DNA of 11,466 bases from Gallionellaceae bacterium (GTDB lineage Bacteria > Pseudomonadota > Gammaproteobacteria > Burkholderiales > Gallionellaceae): NCBI GenBank assembly GCA_003151655.1, contig PLYB01000106.1, positions 503 through 11,968 of the forward strand, written 5' to 3'. This document shows positions 6,801 to 11,466 of the stretch, in pieces. Under the pieces are notes generated by a model. That model did no database searches and was not told the DNA's origin. It was given only the letters and a program-made list of their open reading frames with translations. The number at the start of each line of letters is the position of its first letter. Positions within the stretch are counted from its first letter, which is position 1. A program made the translations under genes and the position numbers.

Positions 6801-9800
6801 CTGGTAGCTTCCGCACAGGACTTGAGCGTGGAGCAGCGAGCATTCCTGCGCTTAGCGGCGCGACGTACATGGCGCTTTTTTGCCGATTTTGTCGGCCCGC
6901 AGGATAACTGGTTACCGCCGGATAACTTTCAGGAATATCCGTCGCCAGCCATTGCTTCACGTACCTCCCCCACCAACATCGGCATGGCGCTGCTGGCTGA
7001 TCTGGCGGCTTACGATTTCGGTTATATCCCCGCCGGAGAATTGTTGCGCCTGCTCGAAAACACGCTGGCGACAATGGAAAGGCTGGAACGCTTCCACGGT
7101 CATTTTTACAACTGGTATGACACGAAAACCCTGCAAGTGCTGCATCCCCAATATGTCTCTTCGGTAGACAGCGGAAATCTGGCCGGCAGCTTGCTCACCC
7201 TGCAGGTGGGGCTGATCGAGTTAAAGAGCCAGCCAGTGCTGGCATCCAATGCATTTCAAGGGCTGCATGACACCTTGCAGATATTGATCGAACAGCTTCC
7301 CGTGCTGCCAGCGACGGAGGTGGCAAAGGAACTCGATTTTCTGCTGGACACACTACACCCGCTAATCCGACCTGATCTGGCAGCCAACGCCCAGCTTCGG
7401 TCACAGGAGGCGGTTAGTAATCTGCTAGTTACGATTCAAGCGGGCAGTGAGAAGCTGTTTGCCAGCTTGCCGGCTGAGATGGATGGAGAGCTATCCTACT
7501 GGGTGCAGGCATTCAGGCAACAATGCCAGCTGCTGCGAGCAGACTTCAGTTTGTTGGTACCTAACACAGATGATGTCAGCCACATTCCGACATTGTTGGC
7601 GCAGGCTCAGGCCGGTTTGGCAGAGGCGGCAGAACGAATCGGCATCATCGACGCTCTGGTGCAGAGATGTCGCAAGCTGGCTGAGATGGACTTTGAGTTT
7701 CTTTACGACACGTCGCGTGGCTTGTTGAGTATCGGCTATGACGTGGGCGAAAGACACCGCGATCCGTCCTGTTACGATCTGCTGGCATCCGAAGCACGAT
7801 TGGCCAGCTTTTTGCTCATTGCACAAGGGCAGGTTCCGCAGGGGCATTGGTTTGCACTCGGTCGTCTGCTGACCAGTCATGGCGGAAATGTAAGCCTGAT
7901 TTCCTGGAGCGGCTCAATGTTCGAGTATCTAATGCCACAACTGATCATGCCCAGTTTTGAGAACACCTTATTGGCGCAGACCTGCAAAGCCGTCGTGTCG
8001 CGTCAGATTGAGTATGGACGGCAGCGTGGGGTGCCCTGGGGCATTTCCGAGTCCTGCTATAACGCCACCGACATGGATCAGGTCTATCAATATCGTGCGT
8101 TTGGCGTGCCCGGTTTGGGTTTTAAGCGCGGACTGGGAGATGATCTTGTTATTGCGCCCTATGCAACAGCACTGGCACTGACCGTGATGCCGAAAGAGGC
8201 GTGCGGCAATTTGCAGACTCTGGCTGCCAATGGTTTTCTTGGCAGCTATGGCTTCTACGAGGCCATTGATTACACACCGTCGCGCGTGCCACGGGGCAAG
8301 AGCTTCGCCATTGTGCGGACATTCATGGCACATCACCAGGGTATGAGTTTTTTGGCCTTTGAACATGCGTTGCTTAACCGGCCGATGCAACGCCGTTTTA
8401 TGTCCTCCCCGTTGGTAAGAGCGGCGGAATTGTTGCTGCAAGAGCGAGTACCCAAGCAAGGGGCGACCTTGCATCCGCATACGGCGGAAGTGAGTGCATC
8501 GGCGCGACCGCCCGCAGCAGCAGAAGGCGCGATCATGCGCGTGTTTACCGATCCGAATACGACTATCCCCGAGGTTCATCTTCTGTCCAACGGCAATTAC
8601 CACGTCATGGCAACCAGCGCCGGCGGTGGTTACAGTCGCTGGCGCGACATGGCGATCAGCCGTTGGCGCGAAGATGCCACCACCGATTGCTGGGGGACTT
8701 TTATCTATTTGCGCGACCGTGATTCGGGAAGTTATTGGTCGACCGGGTATCAACCGACACTGCGCCGTGCCGATCACTACGAGGCGATATTCGTACAAGG
8801 GCGCGCCGAGTACCGGCGACGCGATCAGGCGATTGAAGCCCATACCGAAATCAGCGTTTCACCCGAGGATGACGTTGAAATTCGTCGTGTCACGCTGACC
8901 AACCAGTCGTCCCGCATCCGTCATATCGAAGTGACCAGTTATGCGGAGATTCTGCTGGCACCGTTGAATGCCGATCTGGCACATCGCGCTTTCAGCAATC
9001 TGTTCGTCCAAACTGAAATCCTGCGCGACCGTCAGGCCATACTCTGCACGAGACGGCCGCGTACACCGGGGGCGGCGGTGCCGTGGATGTTTCACCTGTT
9101 GGCCGCGCCCGGCGCGATAGCCGATGCCCCGTCTTACGAAACTGATCGGGCCAAATTCATCGGACGCGGCCGAACGGCCGCTAACCCGGCGGTGTTGGAT
9201 AGCGATAACAATAACAATCCGTCTGTTTTGTCCAACACCGATGGTTCGGTGCTTGATCCCATCGTGGCGATTCGCCGCACCCTTACTATCTCTCCCGATG
9301 AATCGGCCACCGTGCAGATCATCTCCGGTATCGCGGATACCCGCGAGGAGGCGTTGGCGATGTTGGACAAATACTGCGACCGGCACTTCGTGGATCGTGC
9401 CTTTGAAATGGCATGGTTTCAAAGTCAGGAAGTACTGCGCCACCTCAATATCAGCGAAGCCGATGCACAGAACTATGGTCGTCTGGCCGGTTCAGTTATC
9501 TACGCCAATGCGCTGCGTCGCGCAGGGGCTAGTGTCATTGCACGTAACAAGCTTGGACAGTCAGGGCTGTGGCGCTTTGCCGTATCGGGGGATCTGCCGA
9601 TTGTGCTGATTCGTCTTGGCGACCTGCGCCGCATTGACCTGTTAAAACAGGTGCTGCATGCCCATGCGTATTGGAGAATGAAGGGGTTGGCTGCGGATTT
9701 GGTTATTTTGAACGAGGACTTTTCCGGTTACCGCGCGGTGCTGCAAGACCGGATCATGGGACTGATCAACGCGGGTGCTGAAGCAACAGTGGTCGACAGA

Positions 9801-11466
9801 CCGGGAGGTGTCTTCGTTTTGCGCGCCGAAGAAGTATCGGAAGATGACCGCGTGTTGTTCCAGACCATTGCACGCATCGTGTTCACCGACACCGCCGAGA
9901 TATTTGCAGCTCCGGTGGAACGCCGCGTATCATCAGAACGAGTATCGAACCGGCTTGAGCCTTCGCTGCAAATAAGCGTTGAAGTGGTTCGTCCACAGAT
10001 AGCGCGCGAGCTGATTTTCGACAACGGTCTGGGGGGCTTTACACCCGACGGGCGTGAATACGTTATCACCCTTGAGCCCGGGCAGAGTACGCCCGCGCCC
10101 TGGGTAAATGTGATTGCCAGCCCGCACATTGGTACCGTGGTTAGCGAGAGCGGCAGCGCATATACCTGGGTGGAAAACGCGCACGAATTTCGTCTCACCA
10201 CTTGGCACAATGACGCGGTGAGCGACAGCACCGGCGAGGCGCTGTACATCCGTGACGAGGAGACGGGCGCATTCTGGTCACCAACGCCTTTGCCCGCGAA
10301 CGGTCAATCCGGCTATGTGTGCCGGCACGGATTTGGATACAGCGTGTTCGAGCATCGGGAAGCCGGTATCGCCTCGGAGTTGCACACCTATGTCGCCATG
10401 GATGCGCCGGTAAAATTCCTGGTGGTGAAGCTGCACAATCACTCGAAACGTGCGCGTCGATTGTCTTTGACCGGATATTGGGAGCTGGTTATGGGTGAGT
10501 GGCGACACGCGAATCTGATGCACATCGTGACTGAAACAGACGAGCAGAGCGGGGCGCTGTTTGCCAGCAATGCGTATGGTCGCGAATGCGGCAATCGGGT
10601 TGTCTTTGCGCATGTCAGCAATGATCATTTCGGTGAGACGGGACGTACGCTAAGCGGCAATCGGACGGAGTTCATCGGCCGAAATGGCTCGCTGGCCAAA
10701 CCGGCTGCAATGGGACGCAAGCGTTTGTCGGGTCAGACCGGTGCGGGGCTTGATCCCTGCGCAGCGATACAAAGCCAGTTTGAACTTGCTGCCGGTCAGG
10801 AATGCGAGATCGTGTTCGTCTTCGGCGCGGCTGCCAGCGGCGACGAAGCGCGGCACTATATCGAGCGTTTCTGCGGGCCGATTCGCGCCCGGCAGGCTCT
10901 GGAAACCGTGTGGGATTATTGGAAGCGCACGCTGGGTGCGGTGCATGTTGAAACGCCGGATCCGGCGCTGGACGTGCTGACCAACGGCTGGCTGGTTTAC
11001 CAGACCCTTTCCTGCAGGCTGTGGGGACGCAGTGGTTATTATCAATCCGGCGGTGCTTACGGTTTTCGCGATCAATTACAAGACACCATGGCGTTGATCC
11101 ATGCCACGCCCTGGCTCGCCCGCGAACAGTTAATCCGCTGTGCCGAGCGCCAGTTCCGTCAGGGTGACGTGCAACACTGGTGGCATCCGCCCAAGGGACA
11201 AGGCGTGCGCACTCATTTCTCCGATGATTATTTGTGGCTGGCGTATGCGACCTGTCGCTACGTCTCTGCGACTGGAGATACCGGCGTACTCGACGAACCC
11301 ATCCACTTTCTGGAAGGACGCGAGCTCAGTCAGGAAGAAGAAGCGTATTACGATCAACCGCAACGCTCGGCAGAAGTGGCCAGCCTGTACGAACATTGCG
11401 TGCGCGCTATCAAAAATGGCCTGCATTTTGGCGCACATCAATTGCCGCTGATGGGCTGCGGCGACT
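3870..11466 (+). CDS. ndvB: Cyclic beta-1,2-glucan synthase (3' end cut by window)
   Basis: One uninterrupted frame of about 2532 codons to the window edge; the family is about 2800-2900 residues. The enzyme is a polytopic inner-membrane protein that builds beta-1,2-glucan from UDP-glucose, trims chain length and cyclises it for the periplasm, where it acts in osmotic adaptation and host interaction in rhizobia and Brucella. Numbering is from TTG 3870. The conserved start is RAELFSIEQLKRHA. Membrane helices lie near 391-413, 421-445, 810-850, 871-894 and 931-975. The GT84 domain (about 460-800) has D608-T-D610 in TLDTDTQLPRD and RRHRWIRGDWQ at 753-763. RTSPTNIG follows near 1027. The glycoamylase-like cyclisation domain (GH189, about 1275-1437) has LLSIGYDVGERHRDPSCYDL and SWSGSMFEYLMP. 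Two similar beta-sandwich regions lie near 1556-1751 and 2050-2211. GH94 shows GAYGFRDQLQD (2395-2405) and SDDYLWL (2451-2457), ending at LPLMGCGD, inside the GDWND motif. TTG 3870 is the first standard start, but translation may begin at 3801 or 3807. Confidence 0.96.
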   Translation, partial: MRAELFSIEQLKRHAVVLAGQHSIDPHQGADKLLPRLADNARVLLTAYNIVTAATAPEQQLVPAEVWLLDNFYLIEQQIALARRHLPRGYSRQLPRLIDGLSDGFPRIYDLALELISHMDGRVDSDNATQFIAAYQTVNPLKLSELWAFPIMLQLALLENLRRIGLRIAHRREERDAAVTWAHRMLATVENKPKHLINLLAEFANADVPLTAPFVEEFYARLQTHAPAMAFVQTWVEQKLLEQGVTATQLSATAGRTAATDQISIANSIGSLRFIGAMDWRNYVESLSIVEHTLHDDPMAMYARQDFATRDRYRHVIEDVARSSSRSELDVARAAVALAQAVAAQSGQLDRTAHVGYYLIDHGRHLLERTVGYRLNWKERISRVSRHYCLVLYLTPILLLTTLATTIVLLSFGDLALTNWRLWFFAIIGIIGTSAVAVSLVNLGATLILPPRGLPRLDFSKGIPDVHRTMVVVPTLLSKPQEIDDLLDAMEIRYLGNRDPNLFFALLTDFRDASQSMLPDDGKLLAYARAAVSALNETYRDDRPNIFYLFHRPRLWNPHEQVWMGYERKRGKLEQFNALLRGEGKDSFSEVVGDVSILASIKYVITLDTDTQLPRDAARTLIGNLAHPLNRPVFDTRKGRVVEGYAILQPRASISLTSACQSWFTKLFAGESGIDPYTREVSDVYQDIFGEGSFIGKGIYDVDAFRQAVDGRFPENLILSHDLLESGYARSALVTDVDLIEEHPASYAMDISRRHRWIRGDWQLAGWLLPSVPVLQKENESPAKRQRNPLSVLLLWKILDNLRRSLVGPSLLALLLAGWLFGTQPVWFWTVLIGCILLLPGLLAVVIEFMRKPEEREWRAHWMITGKSANRPIVLALLTLVLLPYDALISLDAIARSGVRMVFTRRGLLLWHLQSYSSRNARHTLADFVREMWIAPVLAVAAALLLSATGLSDVIQCAPILLLWGMSPVVGWWISRPLVASAQDLSVEQRAFLRLAARRTWRFFADFVGPQDNWLPPDNFQEYPSPAIASRTSPTNIGMALLADLAAYDFGYIPAGELLRLLENTLATMERLERFHGHFYNWYDTKTLQVLHPQYVSSVDSGNLAGSLLTLQVGLIELKSQPVLASNAFQGLHDTLQILIEQLPVLPATEVAKELDFLLDTLHPLIRPDLAANAQLRSQEAVSNLLVTIQAGSEKLFASLPAEMDGELSYWVQAFRQQCQLLRADFSLLVPNTDDVSHIPTLLAQAQAGLAEAAERIGIIDALVQRCRKLAEMDFEFLYDTSRGLLSIGYDVGERHRDPSCYDLLASEARLASFLLIAQGQVPQGHWFALGRLLTSHGGNVSLISWSGSMFEYLMPQLIMPSFENTLLAQTCKAVVSRQIEYGRQRGVPWGISESCYNATDMDQVYQYRAFGVPGLGFKRGLGDDLVIAPYATALALTVMPKEACGNLQTLAANGFLGSYGFYEAIDYTPSRVPRGKSFAIVRTFMAHHQGMSFLAFEHALLNRPMQRRFMSSPLVRAAELLLQERVPKQGATLHPHTAEVSASARPPAAAEGAIMRVFTDPNTTIPEVHLLSNGNYHVMATSAGGGYSRWRDMAISRWREDATTDCWGTFIYLRDRDSGSYWSTGYQPTLRRADHYEAIFVQGRAEYRRRDQAIEAHTEISVSPEDDVEIRRVTLTNQSSRIRHIEVTSYAEILLAPLNADLAHRAFSNLFVQTEILRDRQAILCTRRPRTPGAAVPWMFHLLAAPGAIADAPSYETDRAKFIGRGRTAANPAVLDSDNNNNPSVLSNTDGSVLDPIVAIRRTLTISPDESATVQIISGIADTREEALAMLDKYCDRHFVDRAFEMAWFQSQEVLRHLNISEADAQNYGRLAGSVIYANALRRAGASVIARNKLGQSGLWRFAVSGDLPIVLIRLGDLRRIDLLKQVLHAHAYWRMKGLAADLVILNEDFSGYRAVLQDRIMGLINAGAEATVVDRPGGVFVLRAEEVSEDDRVLFQTIARIVFTDTAEIFAAPVERRVSSERVSNRLEPSLQISVEVVRPQIARELIFDNGLGGFTPDGREYVITLEPGQSTPAPWVNVIASPHIGTVVSESGSAYTWVENAHEFRLTTWHNDAVSDSTGEALYIRDEETGAFWSPTPLPANGQSGYVCRHGFGYSVFEHREAGIASELHTYVAMDAPVKFLVVKLHNHSKRARRLSLTGYWELVMGEWRHANLMHIVTETDEQSGALFASNAYGRECGNRVVFAHVSNDHFGETGRTLSGNRTEFIGRNGSLAKPAAMGRKRLSGQTGAGLDPCAAIQSQFELAAGQECEIVFVFGAAASGDEARHYIERFCGPIRARQALETVWDYWKRTLGAVHVETPDPALDVLTNGWLVYQTLSCRLWGRSGYYQSGGAYGFRDQLQDTMALIHATPWLAREQLIRCAERQFRQGDVQHWWHPPKGQGVRTHFSDDYLWLAYATCRYVSATGDTGVLDEPIHFLEGRELSQEEEAYYDQPQRSAEVASLYEHCVRAIKNGLHFGAHQLPLMGCGD
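9166..9240. repeat. Paired inverted repeats inside the glucan synthase gene
   Basis: Two perfect hairpins lie back to back within coding sequence: GCGGCC (9166-9171) with GGCCGC (9176-9181), loop GAAC; and CGGTGTTGGA (9190-9199) with TCCAACACCG (9231-9240), 31 bases between arms. The second encloses codons for the low-complexity stretch DSDNNNNPSVL. The frame is kept throughout. Confidence 0.55.

Noticed and set aside
7968..8843. 291-codon open frame on the minus strand
   Set aside because: Antisense to the conserved cyclisation domain; the plus-strand frame carries all recognisable motifs.
8859..9443. 194-codon open frame on the minus strand
   Set aside because: Antisense to the synthase beta-sandwich region; no ribosome binding site or domain recognised.
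1..11466. CRISPR array, tRNA, rRNA, integrase or transposase
   Set aside because: No regularly spaced repeats, no tRNA-like cloverleaf noticed, and no recombinase motifs in any frame I read.

Overview
The window looks like chromosomal DNA of a Gram-negative proteobacterium. The evidence is lipoprotein signal peptides, a very large inner-membrane glucan synthase, and a GTTCGACAAG-type intergenic palindrome of a kind familiar from beta- and gammaproteobacterial genomes. A betaproteobacterium of the Nitrosomonadales/Gallionellaceae/Methylophilaceae sort is my best guess, but it is an inference and no taxonomic marker gene is present. Base composition shifts along the window: about 1060-3800 is visibly A/T-richer and gene-sparse, while 3870 to the end is moderately G/C-rich and coding without interruption.

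Left part (1-1054): possibly the last codons of an upstream gene, then a bicupin protein whose C-terminal cupin keeps an HxH metal-binding motif.

Middle part (1055-3088): a same-strand row of very small envelope or stress-type genes. These are a CsbD-like protein (61 aa), an amphipathic lipoprotein (64 aa), a glycine-zipper lipoprotein (58 aa) and a two-helix lmo0937-type membrane protein (45 aa). A stand-alone CheB-type methylesterase domain without a receiver domain follows. The spacers hold a palindromic repeat flanked by a near-identical direct repeat, a perfect 12-bp palindrome and a hairpin. The two lipoprotein genes share almost the same translation-initiation sequence. A common role in envelope or osmotic stress is plausible but inferred.

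Spacer (3089-3869): about 780 bases with one well-supported small gene on the minus strand (35 aa, one membrane helix, strong ribosome binding site), two inverted repeats and an unusual translation start region for the next gene.

Right part (3870-11466): a single uninterrupted reading frame of more than 2500 codons. It encodes a cyclic beta-1,2-glucan synthase (NdvB/ChvB/Cgs family) with a conserved N-terminal region, membrane helices, a GT84 glycosyltransferase domain, a glycoamylase-like cyclisation domain and a GH94 phosphorylase-like domain. The window stops inside the GDWND motif of the GH94 domain, so roughly the last 300 residues are missing. No ATG or GTG start exists near the expected N-terminus. 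A strong AAGGAG site points instead to AUC or AUU codons, which is the most unusual signal in the window. I found no clear evidence of a wholly new multi-gene system.
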